Shown here: positions 32,535-42,324 of the stretch, piece by piece | Layout of the letters: each line of letters begins with the position of its first letter | How positions within the stretch are numbered: position 1 is the stretch's first letter | NCBI RefSeq assembly: GCF_905207245.1 | Contig: NZ_CAJLKP010000054.1 | Location: forward strand, 1 to 42,928 | Origin: an uncultured Bacteroides sp. | Lineage (GTDB): Bacteria > Bacteroidota > Bacteroidia > Bacteroidales > Bacteroidaceae | Length of the DNA stretch: 42,928 nt | Reading direction: 5' to 3' | Position numbers and translations under genes: made by a program | The notes under the pieces: generated by a model | What the model was told of the DNA's origin: nothing | The model's input: only the letters and a program-made list of their open reading frames with translations | Databases searched by the model: none

Positions 32535-35084
32535 ATGTCATTAACAAGTATCATTTGTGGTATAGCATTGTTGACAATAGGTGAGGTTGGACCGAAAAAT
32601 ATGCCTAACGCCATAGAACCTGTTGAAGCACCGTTCGCTATGCCTGCATTTCAGCGACCTGTTTTCCCTGAACGTACCGTACAGGTAAGTATGGAACGGG
32701 AAGGAATGTCCACTAAAAATATCCAAGAAGCTATTGACAAGACAAGTTGCCAGGGCGGAGGTACAGTAGTGATTCCTGCCGGCATATGGCAGACGGGGCG
32801 CATTACTTTGAAGAGCAACGTAAATCTACATCTCTCGGAGGGAACAGAATTGCATTTCAGCGGTCACATAGCAGACTATCTCCCGGCTGTCTTCACACGT
32901 GATGAGGGTGTGGAGGTATATTCTTTGGGAGCTTGTTTCTATGCCAACGGGCAGGAGAACATCGCATTGACCGGAAAGGGAAAAGTAATCGGTCCGTCTA
33001 CAGATTGCGAAATATACAAATGCAACGAGGGAATGTCTAGCGAAGAGGCAATGAAAAAGCCGCTTGCCGGGCGCATTTACAATGGGAAAGAGGGTAAAGG
33101 TGTGTTTCTACCTAAGACGTTTGCTCCCATCCATTGTAAAAACGTGTTCCTAGAAGGTATCACATTCGAACAAGGTCTGTATTGGAATATCGTACCGCAA
33201 TATTGCGAGCACGTTGTCATCCGCGGTGTTACGGTGAACAGCTTCGGGCACGGACGTACCGATGGCATTGATATTGATTCGAGCAGTGATGTGCTGATAG
33301 AATATTGCTCGCTTGATTGTCAGGATGATTGCTACACTATGAAGTCGGGTCGGGGCGAGGACGGATTGAAGGTGAATCGCCTCACCCGTAATGTCGTTAT
33401 ACGTAAAAGTATAGCACTGCGGGGTGCGGGCGGCATTGTGTGCGGCACCGAGATTGCCGGTGGGGTGAGAAACGTATATATGTGCGATTGCGTTTTCGAA
33501 GGGACCGACCAGGCTTTCCGTTTCAAGACCCGTCGCCCACGAGGAGGATTTGTAGAAAATGTCTATGTGGAACGAGTGCTGGCCAATGTGAAAAGACAGG
33601 CTTTATATTGCGACATGCTCGGCTCTGCCCGTTGGGTGGGCGAGTTGGCACAGCGCTATCCAGCCCGTGCGGTAACGCCGCTTACGCCGTGGTTTGCCAA
33701 TATTTCCATTCACGATGTGGAGATAACCGGATGCAGTACACTGGTGGATGTGTCGGGACTTCCGGAAATACCTGTGAAAAACTTCTTTTTTGGCAATGTC
33801 AAGGCACGCTGTAACCAGATAGGCAGGGTGCGCGATGCCACGAAATTCTCCATGAAGGATGTAAGGGTAGAAAGTAGCGACACCGTGATGTGCATTGACA
33901 ATTGCGATTACGCCTCTTTTTTCGGCTTCAGCAATGTAGCTACAGACAGTCCGGTGAAGATAGAAAAGGCGGGAGGGGAATGCCGCTATCTGAATGTGCA
34001 GACTTATCCGCTTGCTCCAGTAAACTATCAATCTATCCGCCCTGGCGAGGTGTGGCTTGATACTGAAGGTAAACCTATTCAGGCACATGGATTTCAGGTG
34101 ACTTTCCGTGACGGTAAATACTATTGGTATGGAGAAGACAAGACCCATACACTGTTTGGAACTAACCGTATGTTTGGTGGAGTGCGTTGTTACTCATCCA
34201 CCGACTTTTATAACTGGAAGGACGAAGGAAGGATAATCGAACCAGATACCGAACTACATTCGCCTTTGCATCATTGCCAGAAATTGGAACGACCGCATAT
34301 TCTTTATTGTGCCAAAACCGGTAAATATGTATGCTGGCTGAAATCGCAAAGTAATGATGGCTATTTTACCATTCTTGAAGCTGAACGTTTTATGGGACCG
34401 TATCATTTTGTCCGCAACTTGAAGCCTAACGGTTTTGCTGTGGGGGATTTTGATATGTATGCTGATCCCGAAACAGGAAAAGGTTATGTTTGGTTTGAGC
34501 GTCCGCATTGGGAACAGATATGTGCTGAACTTTCTGATGACTATACTAATGTAAATGGTCGGTACTCAGAACATTTTGTAGGAAAGGTTCCACCGTTTAC
34601 GCGTGAGGCGGCGGCACATTTTGTAATGAATGGTAAACATTATATTTATACTTCAGGGACAACAAGTTATACTCCAAATCCTTCGGAGGTGGCAGTGTTC
34701 GATGATTATCATGGTAAATACACTGTGTTGGGCGATCCGCACATTGGCGACGAATATGCACATTCTTTCTGTTCGCAGATTACAAGTGTGATAAAGATTC
34801 CAGGAAAGAACCTTTATGTAGTTATGGCTGATCGTTGGCAACCGCATACTAATAAAACAGACATACCGAAGAAAGACTGGCAGTCGTTTTTGAACCGATA
34901 TAAGGACCATCGTCCTTATCCCAAGGATTTTGAGACACCGAAAGTGGCTGATAGATTTTATACGCTCGTTAATCCTAACCAAGATGTATATAAGGCTACA
35001 TATGTATTTCTGCCAGTAGTAGTGAAAGATGGCGTACCGATGATAGAGTGGAAAGATGAATGGAAGTTGGAAGACTATGAATAA
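32535..35084 (+). CDS. GH28-GH43 two-enzyme fusion
   Basis: This is an 849-residue protein. Residues ~45-480 are a right-handed beta-helix of the GH28 polygalacturonase family: NIQEAIDKTSCQGGGTVVIP at the start, RTDGIDIDSSS (Asp243), DCQDDCYTMKSG (Asp264, Asp265) and FRFKTRRP in the RIK position. The GHG-motif His position is Ala298. Residues ~490-849 form a five-bladed propeller of GH43 type (AHGFQVTFRDGKYYWYGEDKT, FGGVRCYSSTDFYNWKDEG, GDFDMYADPETGKGYVWFE), closest in feel to exo-beta-1,3-galactanase-like subfamilies, which lack the standard base. The N-terminus (MSLTSIICGIALLTIGEV) is hydrophobic but lacks a positive charge, so export is uncertain. A role on pectic side chains is inferred. 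Confidence 0.85.
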   Translation: MSLTSIICGIALLTIGEVGPKNMPNAIEPVEAPFAMPAFQRPVFPERTVQVSMEREGMSTKNIQEAIDKTSCQGGGTVVIPAGIWQTGRITLKSNVNLHLSEGTELHFSGHIADYLPAVFTRDEGVEVYSLGACFYANGQENIALTGKGKVIGPSTDCEIYKCNEGMSSEEAMKKPLAGRIYNGKEGKGVFLPKTFAPIHCKNVFLEGITFEQGLYWNIVPQYCEHVVIRGVTVNSFGHGRTDGIDIDSSSDVLIEYCSLDCQDDCYTMKSGRGEDGLKVNRLTRNVVIRKSIALRGAGGIVCGTEIAGGVRNVYMCDCVFEGTDQAFRFKTRRPRGGFVENVYVERVLANVKRQALYCDMLGSARWVGELAQRYPARAVTPLTPWFANISIHDVEITGCSTLVDVSGLPEIPVKNFFFGNVKARCNQIGRVRDATKFSMKDVRVESSDTVMCIDNCDYASFFGFSNVATDSPVKIEKAGGECRYLNVQTYPLAPVNYQSIRPGEVWLDTEGKPIQAHGFQVTFRDGKYYWYGEDKTHTLFGTNRMFGGVRCYSSTDFYNWKDEGRIIEPDTELHSPLHHCQKLERPHILYCAKTGKYVCWLKSQSNDGYFTILEAERFMGPYHFVRNLKPNGFAVGDFDMYADPETGKGYVWFERPHWEQICAELSDDYTNVNGRYSEHFVGKVPPFTREAAAHFVMNGKHYIYTSGTTSYTPNPSEVAVFDDYHGKYTVLGDPHIGDEYAHSFCSQITSVIKIPGKNLYVVMADRWQPHTNKTDIPKKDWQSFLNRYKDHRPYPKDFETPKVADRFYTLVNPNQDVYKATYVFLPVVVKDGVPMIEWKDEWKLEDYE

Positions 35085-35149
35085 ATGTCTTTTGGTGCGG
35101 TAGCCTTGGTTTTCTCTAAACAATGATTTCCCGATTCCATTTTTTATCG

Positions 35150-35157
35150 TACTTTTG
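35150..35157 (+). promoter_or_regulatory. -7 box of the hybrid regulator gene
   Basis: TACTTTTG fits TAnnTTTG, 24 bases before the ATG at 35,182, with TTTC about 19 bases upstream as a weak -33 element. It supports separate expression of the regulator and the downstream ATG as its start. Confidence 0.6.
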
Positions 35158-35181
35158 TGTGGTAATAATTTCCGCTCCATT

Positions 35182-38100
35182 ATGAAAACACGTTTCTTTC
35201 TCCTTTGTATAGTCCTCCTTTCTCTCTTGACACTGAATGCATTTGCCTCCGTAGACGTTCGTTCTATTTTCATCACCACCAATGAGGGGCTTGCCAATAA
35301 CTCGGTGCGTTATCTGTTCCAAGATAGTAAAGGATTCGTATGGATGGGTACTTTGGATGGATTGAGTCGTTATGACGGGCATTCATTCGTTACTTTTCGT
35401 CCGGGTATAGGCGATGAAATATCCTTGGCAGATCATCATGTGAAAGTTATCACAGAAGATAGAAACGGTTTCTTGTGGATATTTACTTCTCCCGAAATAT
35501 TCAGTTGCTATGACTTGAAGCGCGATTGCTTTGTGGATTATACCGGTTGCGGCGAGTACAAGCAAGAGTATAAACGGAAACTGGAAACCTCTACAGGCGA
35601 TATTTGGTTATGGCATAACGAGAAAAACGGTTGTAGGAAGATAACTTATAAAGATGGGCATTTTAGTTCGGTAATCTTTAATAGAAAGAATGGCAAGCTC
35701 TTTTCCGATTCAGTCAACTACGTCCATGAAGATGAACAGGGCAGTGTCTGGATTTGTACGCAGGCCGGACTGGTATGGGTAGCTGGAAACCAAACCCAAC
35801 TATTCAAGAAAGAACTTTCTTTTGTGGCGGCCGTCGCTTATGCGAAGAAAAATTTCTTCCTCGCTTCCAACGGACAGATTTATGAGAAAACACGCGGGAA
35901 AGGTCTCCGTTTGGTAGCCCAACTTCCTTGGGGAATCTCTCCTGCCAAAGTTTACGAACATAGCCTTGTTCAGGACGATTGGGTAATCTTTTCTCCGAAA
36001 GGCGGAGCTGTCTTTCGGATGTCCGAAGGTCGATTGGTAGATGATCCTTCACTGAACCTACCTCTGGGACGATGCATAAGGGATAACCTCGATAACCTTT
36101 GGATATCGAATGGAACCGGCGAAGTTAACTACTTGAATATCCGTACGCGGGAACTAAAGAACTTCCGGCTAATGTCTTATGAGAAAGCGCAATTGGTAGC
36201 TGACGAACGTTTTTGGGTGGTGCAGGATGCACGCGGACTGATATGGATATCTACTTATGGTAACGGATTGTTTGTTTATAATCCCAAGACGGATGAAATG
36301 ACCCATTATACGTATCATGTTGAGCGATTCAACCAGATAAACTCCGATTTCATTCTTTATATCATGGGAGATAGAACGGGCAACATCTGGCTGGGTTCCG
36401 AATATTCGGGCATTGCCTTGCTATCGGTACTCAATGAAGGTGCAACCCGCATTTATCCTGAGAATGATACGCTCGTAGACCGTTCTAATACCATACGTAT
36501 GGTTACTTGTACCGAGAATGGAGATATCTGGGTAGGAAACCGTCGTGGCGGATTATTCCATTATGATACTAATCTGCAACTACTTGATAAGAAGAACTAT
36601 AATCTGAGCGTGTTTGCCATAGCCGAAGATCATGAAAGGAAACTGTGGATGGCAACTCGTGGAGATGGCTTGAGTATCGATGGAAAATGGTATACGAATC
36701 AACCCAAAGATGCGAACTCGTTAGCCTATAATCATATCTATGATGTTTTCCGTGACTTTAAAGGGCGTATGTGGATAGGTACTTTCGGAGGTGGACTCGA
36801 CCTGGCTATTCCTGTAAATAACAGTTATATCTTCCGTCACTTCCTGGCGGGTAGCTACAGCAAGAAGCAAGTGCGGACTATCACCGCCGATAAAAACAAT
36901 TGGATGTGGGTAGGCACAAACAATGGTGTCTATGTATTCCATCCCGATTCTTTGATTGAAAACTCCAAGAGTTACTACACCTACAATTTTGATAACGGCA
37001 AACTGCGTAGCAACGAAATACGCAATGTCTTCTGTGACAGTAAAGGTTGTATATGGATTGCTACCACAGGAACAGGTTTTGCCTTGTGTTCCCCGGGGCA
37101 GGACTACAAGAACCTTTCGTTTCAGTATTACGATACGAATAATGGGTTGGTGAATAATGTGGTACAATCCATCGTAGAAGATATTGAAGGGAAGATATGG
37201 CTCGGCACTGAGTACGGTATGTCTTGTTTCGATCCTGCTACACGGACTTTCGATAACTTCTTCTTCTCGGCTGTAATGCCCGGCAATGTCTACTTGGAAA
37301 GTAGTGCCTGCACCACCAAAGACGGGAGGCTGCTGTTTGGCACCAATCATGGTTTGGTAGTAATCAATCCACAGATGATACAGTCACAGCGCATTGTTTC
37401 GCCGATTGTACTGACCGATTTAAAGATAAACGGTATTTCTGTTCGTCCCGGTGATGTGGATTCTCCGTTAACCACCGCATTGAGTTATACAAACGGCATT
37501 GAGTTGCAATACTTTCAGAATTCGTTCAGTATCGAATTCTCTACTTTCGACTACTCTATGGGTAATGATGCTAAATACATCTATCAACTGACTCCTTTTG
37601 ATAAAGATTGGAGTACGCCTTCTTCACTGAATTTTGCAGCCTACAAGAATCTGTCTCCCGGGAGTTATCAATTGCACGTAAAGGCATGTAATGCTTCCGG
37701 CGTATGGGGAACGGAAGAAACGGTATTGCAAATTGTGATTGCTCCCCCTTTCTGGAAGACTATCTGGGCATATATGGTTTATGTTATTTTGATTTGCATT
37801 GCTTTGTATATCACTTTCAGGTTGGTACATAATTTCAATACTTTGAGGACACGCATTCAGCTCGAAAAACAACTGACTGAATATAAACTAATCTTTTTCA
37901 CCAACATCTCGCATGAGTTTCGCACCCCACTCACCTTGATACAAAGTGCTTTGGAGAAGATAGAAGCTTCGGGAAAGAGGTCCAAAGAGTTAGCTTATCC
38001 CATCAAAATCATGGATAAGAGTACGCAGCGCTTGATGAGGCTTGTCAATCAATTGTTGGGGTTCAGAAAGATGCAGAACAATAAATTGTCTCTTTCTTTG

Positions 38101-39450
38101 GAAGAAACGGATGTTGTAGTCTTCCTGCACGACATCTTTCAGAGTTTCCGTGAGACAGCGGAGACTAAAGAGATGGAATTTGTATTTACCCCATCCGTCA
38201 ACTCTTATTCCATGTTCATAGACAAAGGAAAACTGGATAAAATTGTCTATAATCTGATATCGAATGCTTTTAAATATACACCTGCGGGCGGTAAGATAAC
38301 CTGCATCGTACAAGTGGAACAGGCTATCGGCAAACTGTTTTTCTCTGTAGCAGATACAGGTGTAGGTATTCCCAAAGAGAAGCGTTCTCAACTTTTCTCC
38401 CGTTTCATGCAGAGTAGTTTTTCTAATGATAGTATGGGCATTGGGTTGCATCTTACGCACGAATTGGTCAAAGTTCATAAAGGAACTATTGGCTATACGG
38501 AGAATGAGGGCGGCGGCTCAGTATTTACTGTTACTTTGCCTTTGGACAGTGCTGTGTACAGTGAGAAAGATTTCTTAGTCACTACTTCATTAATCGAAGA
38601 AGTGAGCACAGAGATGGAAGAAGTGAGTACGAAAGTTGCATCAGCATTACCGACTTTACATGAAGAGCAGAATTCTGCACCGCTAAACCACAAGAAGATA
38701 CTTATCATTGAAGACGATACGGACATCCGTGAATTCTTAAAACGTGAAATCTCTGTCTATTTTGAAGTCGTGGCCGAGGCGGATGGTACATTGGGATTTG
38801 AACGGGCACGCACGTATGATGCTGACCTCATTATCTGCGATGTCCTGATGCCTGGTATGAATGGCTATGAGGTAACCCGTAAACTGAAAAATGAATTCAG
38901 TACCAGTCATATCCCTATTATCTTACTGACAGCAATGGGCACCACCGAGAATAAACTGGAAGGCGTAGAGAGTGGTGCAGACGCTTACGTCACTAAACCT
39001 TTCAGTCTTAAACTGCTACTGGCACGTATCTTCCAGTTAATAAAGCAACGTGAAATGCTTCGTGAGAAGTTCCTCAATGAACCGGGTGCGGAGCACGCTG
39101 CTGTTTATGCTTCGGATAAAGACAAACAGTTCCTTGATAAGCTTCAAGCTGTGATAAACAAGGAACTGGGTAATGCCGAATTTTCCATGGAAGATTTTGC
39201 TGCACGGATGAAGCTGGGGCGTACCCTCTTCTACAAGAAAGTACGAGGGCTGACAGGCTATACTCCGAACGATTACCTTCGGCTTTTCCGATTGAAGAAG
39301 GCTGCTGAATTGCTATCGGAAGGTAATTATAATGTGAGCGAAATCTCCTATAAAGTAGGCATCAGCGATCCACTTTATTTCAGTCGTTGTTTCAAGCAAC
39401 AGTTCGGTGTTTCACCCTCGGTGTATTTGCATGGAAAGAAGGAAGAATAG
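35182..39450 (+). CDS. Hybrid two-component system sensor kinase/AraC-type regulator
   Basis: This is a one-protein sensor and transcription regulator of 1,422 residues. The ATG at 35,182 opens the signal peptide (MKTRFFLLCIVLLSLLTLNAFA); an earlier ATG at 35,155 overlaps the promoter. A periplasmic two-propeller sensor (~25-770) carries repeated DSKGFVWMGTLDGLSRYDG-like blades, then a Y_Y_Y domain (~780-850). A transmembrane helix (~860-885) leads to the kinase, with His911 in FFTNISHEFRTPL and ATP boxes NLISNAFKYTP, DTGVGIPKE and GIGLHLTHEL. The receiver domain has EDDTDIREF and Asp1220 in IICDVLMPGMNGY. The C-terminal AraC helix-turn-helix (~1325-1422) includes ISYKVGISDPLYFSRCFKQQ. It probably senses an oligosaccharide of the second PUL and binds the four-box operator. 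Confidence 0.96.
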   Translation: MKTRFFLLCIVLLSLLTLNAFASVDVRSIFITTNEGLANNSVRYLFQDSKGFVWMGTLDGLSRYDGHSFVTFRPGIGDEISLADHHVKVITEDRNGFLWIFTSPEIFSCYDLKRDCFVDYTGCGEYKQEYKRKLETSTGDIWLWHNEKNGCRKITYKDGHFSSVIFNRKNGKLFSDSVNYVHEDEQGSVWICTQAGLVWVAGNQTQLFKKELSFVAAVAYAKKNFFLASNGQIYEKTRGKGLRLVAQLPWGISPAKVYEHSLVQDDWVIFSPKGGAVFRMSEGRLVDDPSLNLPLGRCIRDNLDNLWISNGTGEVNYLNIRTRELKNFRLMSYEKAQLVADERFWVVQDARGLIWISTYGNGLFVYNPKTDEMTHYTYHVERFNQINSDFILYIMGDRTGNIWLGSEYSGIALLSVLNEGATRIYPENDTLVDRSNTIRMVTCTENGDIWVGNRRGGLFHYDTNLQLLDKKNYNLSVFAIAEDHERKLWMATRGDGLSIDGKWYTNQPKDANSLAYNHIYDVFRDFKGRMWIGTFGGGLDLAIPVNNSYIFRHFLAGSYSKKQVRTITADKNNWMWVGTNNGVYVFHPDSLIENSKSYYTYNFDNGKLRSNEIRNVFCDSKGCIWIATTGTGFALCSPGQDYKNLSFQYYDTNNGLVNNVVQSIVEDIEGKIWLGTEYGMSCFDPATRTFDNFFFSAVMPGNVYLESSACTTKDGRLLFGTNHGLVVINPQMIQSQRIVSPIVLTDLKINGISVRPGDVDSPLTTALSYTNGIELQYFQNSFSIEFSTFDYSMGNDAKYIYQLTPFDKDWSTPSSLNFAAYKNLSPGSYQLHVKACNASGVWGTEETVLQIVIAPPFWKTIWAYMVYVILICIALYITFRLVHNFNTLRTRIQLEKQLTEYKLIFFTNISHEFRTPLTLIQSALEKIEASGKRSKELAYPIKIMDKSTQRLMRLVNQLLGFRKMQNNKLSLSLEETDVVVFLHDIFQSFRETAETKEMEFVFTPSVNSYSMFIDKGKLDKIVYNLISNAFKYTPAGGKITCIVQVEQAIGKLFFSVADTGVGIPKEKRSQLFSRFMQSSFSNDSMGIGLHLTHELVKVHKGTIGYTENEGGGSVFTVTLPLDSAVYSEKDFLVTTSLIEEVSTEMEEVSTKVASALPTLHEEQNSAPLNHKKILIIEDDTDIREFLKREISVYFEVVAEADGTLGFERARTYDADLIICDVLMPGMNGYEVTRKLKNEFSTSHIPIILLTAMGTTENKLEGVESGADAYVTKPFSLKLLLARIFQLIKQREMLREKFLNEPGAEHAAVYASDKDKQFLDKLQAVINKELGNAEFSMEDFAARMKLGRTLFYKKVRGLTGYTPNDYLRLFRLKKAAELLSEGNYNVSEISYKVGISDPLYFSRCFKQQFGVSPSVYLHGKKEE

Positions 39451-39485
39451 ATATTGAATCAAATCCAACTACTCATTTGCGTGTC

Positions 39486-42083
39486 TTAGTATTCATCGCT
39501 CAGAGACATTACCTTCAATTGTTTTTCAAACGTTGCCAGCGGTAAGTCTGTGTAGACTTCCACCTTAACTGAACTTCCGGGAAGTATATCGAAATAGTTG
39601 TCGCTGAACGAGCTGTTTGCGTCTCCGGTAGCAATGAAGACGGCACGGGCGAAGTTATCACTGCTAAGCGTTACCTCAAAACCTCCTTCAATGGGCTGTA
39701 CACTGGTTGCAAGTTGGGCCTTGGGATAGTTTACCTCTTTTTGCTTCACCAGGAAGTAGTTGTTGGTATAGTTGCTATTCCCTTTATCCGTCAGGAGGAC
39801 GGCATGGATGAAGACGTCTTCTTTGCGTGCTCCTTTCAGGACTTCATCCAGTGGAACGGAGAAAAGCGCCTTGCTGCTATTGGCATCCACTTTCACATTC
39901 CGTTTGTAGCTGTTGAGAACTTCCCCCGTCAGCTTCATAACTTTTACCTCAAGCCTACCGTTGCAAACCTTGTGGCGGTCGGAAACAATCTGAACCTTCA
40001 ACTGCCCGTCTTCATCGGCTATGGGAGATACAAGGATGTCCCGGTAGGCTTTGCGGGCGAAGTAATGCTGCGCTTTCCAGCGACCATAATAGTCGCGACT
40101 TGCCCAGGAAGCCACGGGCCAGCAATCGTTATGCTGCCAGAAGAGCGTTCCCATACAGTAAGGCATATCCCGGCGGTGCGCTTCGATGGCGGTTTTGATG
40201 GCGTCGCCTTGCAACACATGGTTCATATAAAGAAATGCTTCGAAGTTTCTGGGCTTGCGGTATTCGTTCAGCAGATAGGTTTCAATCAACTCGTTGGCGT
40301 GCATGCCTCCCCGCTGGTGCGACATCATGACTTCCGAATAGATGTCCCAATCCTCCTGACGCGGCGCATAGCGTTTCACCGATTCAAATTCGGGGAAGGA
40401 CTGGAAACCGTATTCGCTAAAGAAACGGCTTCTCTCCTTATTATACATATCAATCGGCTTCTTGCCGTGCCACACTTCCCAGTAGTGGCGGTCACCGTTG
40501 CGGTCGTCGCTGCCGCCATCATAGCGGGCGAAGGGGGAAGAAGGCCAGTAGAAGCTTTCGGGAGCATACTCTTCTACCACTTGGGGGAGTGTGACGTTGT
40601 ACTGGTCGTTAAACTGTTTCCAGATTTTCTGTTCGTATTCGGGGTTCTGCGCTTTATACCGCTTCTGCCAGCCCCAGTTGAACCAAGCGTCGTTACATTC
40701 GTTGTTGCCGCACCAGAGGGCGATGCAGGCATGATTGCGGAGCCGTTTCACGTTGTCGATGGCTTCCTGGCGGATGTTTTCCAAAAGCTCCCCTTCGGCA
40801 GGGTAGAGGCTGCACGCAAACATGAAGTCTTGCCAAACGAGGATGCCGTAGCGGTCGCAGAGCCGGTAGAAGAGGTCGCTCTCGTAAGTGCCGCCGCCCC
40901 AGATGCGGAGCATGTTCATGTTGGCGTTGGCTGCGTCGAGGATAGTCTTTTCGTATTGTTCCGGTGTGACGCGCGGCAGGAAGTTATCCTGCGGGATGTA
41001 GTTGGCACCTTTGGCAAACACAGGGATGCCATTCAGTTCCACATAGAAAGTCTTTCCGTCCTTATCCGGACGATTGATGATTTTGAGTGAGCGTAGGCCC
41101 ACTTCTTCTGTCCGTACATCGGATGTCTGATTATTGACGGTGAGGGCTGTGCGGAAACTGTACAGATGTTGTTCGCCCAGTCCGTTGCTCCACCATAGTT
41201 TCGGATTCTTGATGGAGAAGGGTAGGGAAATCTTGTTGATGCCCTTTTGCAGGGAAATGGCTTGCCCCGCCAGCACCCTGCCGGAAGCGGCTTCGGTGAT
41301 GGTGACGTTTGCCTGGTCTATCTCCTTGTCTGCCAGTATCTCCACTTCTCCGATAAGGGATGCGCGGCTTTTGCTGACTTCCGGCTGGCGGATGAAGACA
41401 TCGTTGATTCGGGCATTATCCCAGGCTTCCACATATACAGGTCGCCAGATGCCGGAGGTGACGAGGCGGGGACCCCAGTCCCATCCGTAGTGATAACCTG
41501 CTTTGCGGGCAAATACGCTGACTTTCTTATTGAATACTCCGCCGTTTTCGGACTGGTCGTTACCAGCCTCATACTGGTAAGGCAGAGCGTCCCATTTGGG
41601 AATATCCACTTTAATGGGGGAGTGGAAATAGATTTTCAGTATGTTCTCACCGGGTTTCAGGTCGGGTTTGATGCTGGTTTTCCATTCGCGGAACATGTTG
41701 TTGGCTTCCAGTATTTTCTTTTCATTCAGGTATACGTCGGCATACGTATCCAGTCCTTTGAAGATGAGGTCGATGTTTTCCCTTCCCATCATTTCGGGGG
41801 TGAGCTGGAAGGTGGTCTGGTATATCCAGTCTTCTTTGTCAATCCATTGCATGCCGCGCTCGTTGAGGCGGAAGAAAGGGTCTTCAATGATTTTGTTGTC
41901 CATCAGGTCGGTGTGCACCACTCCGGGTACGGTGGCGGGATACCAGTTGCTTAGTCTGGCTTGCTTGAACTTCCATCCTTCATTCAGTTCTTTTCGAAGG
42001 GGGACGGCTATCAGAAGGGCACTGCATAGTAACGATGAGGTCAGTAGCGACACTCGTTTCAGATTAGAATCGGGCTTTTTCAT
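39486..42083 (-). CDS. GH2 beta-mannosidase-type enzyme
   Basis: This is an 865-residue exported enzyme. A charged start followed by a hydrophobic stretch (VSLLTSSLLCSALLIAVP) acts as signal. Beta-mannosidase-type GH2 features are LNEGWKFKQARLSNWYPATV, PGVVHTDLMDNKIIEDPF, YHYGWDWGPRLVTSGIWRPV and LRIWGGGTYESDLFY. The acid/base Glu is in LWCGNNECND and the nucleophile Glu in RFFSEYGFQSFPE. It would remove terminal beta-mannose, or another axial-C2 sugar, from PUL oligosaccharides or N-glycan cores. It is convergent with the regulator gene (35-base gap, no clear terminator) and has its own -7 box, so its membership in the PUL is by position only. Confidence 0.92.
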   Translation of the reverse strand: MKKPDSNLKRVSLLTSSLLCSALLIAVPLRKELNEGWKFKQARLSNWYPATVPGVVHTDLMDNKIIEDPFFRLNERGMQWIDKEDWIYQTTFQLTPEMMGRENIDLIFKGLDTYADVYLNEKKILEANNMFREWKTSIKPDLKPGENILKIYFHSPIKVDIPKWDALPYQYEAGNDQSENGGVFNKKVSVFARKAGYHYGWDWGPRLVTSGIWRPVYVEAWDNARINDVFIRQPEVSKSRASLIGEVEILADKEIDQANVTITEAASGRVLAGQAISLQKGINKISLPFSIKNPKLWWSNGLGEQHLYSFRTALTVNNQTSDVRTEEVGLRSLKIINRPDKDGKTFYVELNGIPVFAKGANYIPQDNFLPRVTPEQYEKTILDAANANMNMLRIWGGGTYESDLFYRLCDRYGILVWQDFMFACSLYPAEGELLENIRQEAIDNVKRLRNHACIALWCGNNECNDAWFNWGWQKRYKAQNPEYEQKIWKQFNDQYNVTLPQVVEEYAPESFYWPSSPFARYDGGSDDRNGDRHYWEVWHGKKPIDMYNKERSRFFSEYGFQSFPEFESVKRYAPRQEDWDIYSEVMMSHQRGGMHANELIETYLLNEYRKPRNFEAFLYMNHVLQGDAIKTAIEAHRRDMPYCMGTLFWQHNDCWPVASWASRDYYGRWKAQHYFARKAYRDILVSPIADEDGQLKVQIVSDRHKVCNGRLEVKVMKLTGEVLNSYKRNVKVDANSSKALFSVPLDEVLKGARKEDVFIHAVLLTDKGNSNYTNNYFLVKQKEVNYPKAQLATSVQPIEGGFEVTLSSDNFARAVFIATGDANSSFSDNYFDILPGSSVKVEVYTDLPLATFEKQLKVMSLSDEY

Positions 42084-42115
42084 ACGTATTATTCGTTTGT
42101 TGAGGTTCGTCTGCC

Positions 42116-42123
42116 CAAAGATA
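42116..42123 (-). promoter_or_regulatory. -7 box of the GH2 beta-mannosidase-type gene
   Basis: On the - strand TATCTTTG fits TAnnTTTG, 32 bases before the ATG. The -33 position shows no clear TTTG. Confidence 0.5.
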
Positions 42124-42174
42124 ATAATAATAGATGCGGGTTACACAGATTGCACGGATTCTTTTTTATCGTTT

Positions 42175-42311
42175 GATTCAATTGACGAGGGGACGAGTTG
42201 ACAAGGGAACGAGGCATTGCGACGTGGTAGCCGGGCGAATCATTATTCGCTTACAGACATAGCGCAGCCCCTTGTCTCTTGTCAACTCGTTTCCTTGTCA
42301 ACTGAATTTGC
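42175..42311. repeat. Long inverted repeat with GTTGACAAG-type arms and ATAGCGCAGCCC in the loop
   Basis: The arms (about 42,175-42,214 and 42,270-42,311) are imperfect inverted copies built of GTTGAC/GTCAAC words at about 16-base periodicity. The loop contains TTGCG, a smaller hairpin GCGAAT-CATT-ATTCGC, and ATAGCGCAGCCC at 42,259-42,270. It fills the space between the beta-mannosidase gene and the decarboxylase subunit gene, starting 13 bases after the latter's stop on the - strand. It may act as that gene's terminator, but its makeup suggests a dispersed element. Confidence 0.78.
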
Positions 42312-42324
42312 TTCATTTGTCCTT

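Noticed and set aside
39714..41090. Long open frame (458 codons) on the + strand
   Set aside because: It lies wholly antisense to the beta-mannosidase-type gene, whose family motifs are unmistakable. The antisense protein has no recognisable motif.
42121..42170. Words such as ACACAGATTGCACGGATTC as a regulatory site
   Set aside because: It looks like a common intergenic sequence, but only one copy is in the window, so no claim can be supported.
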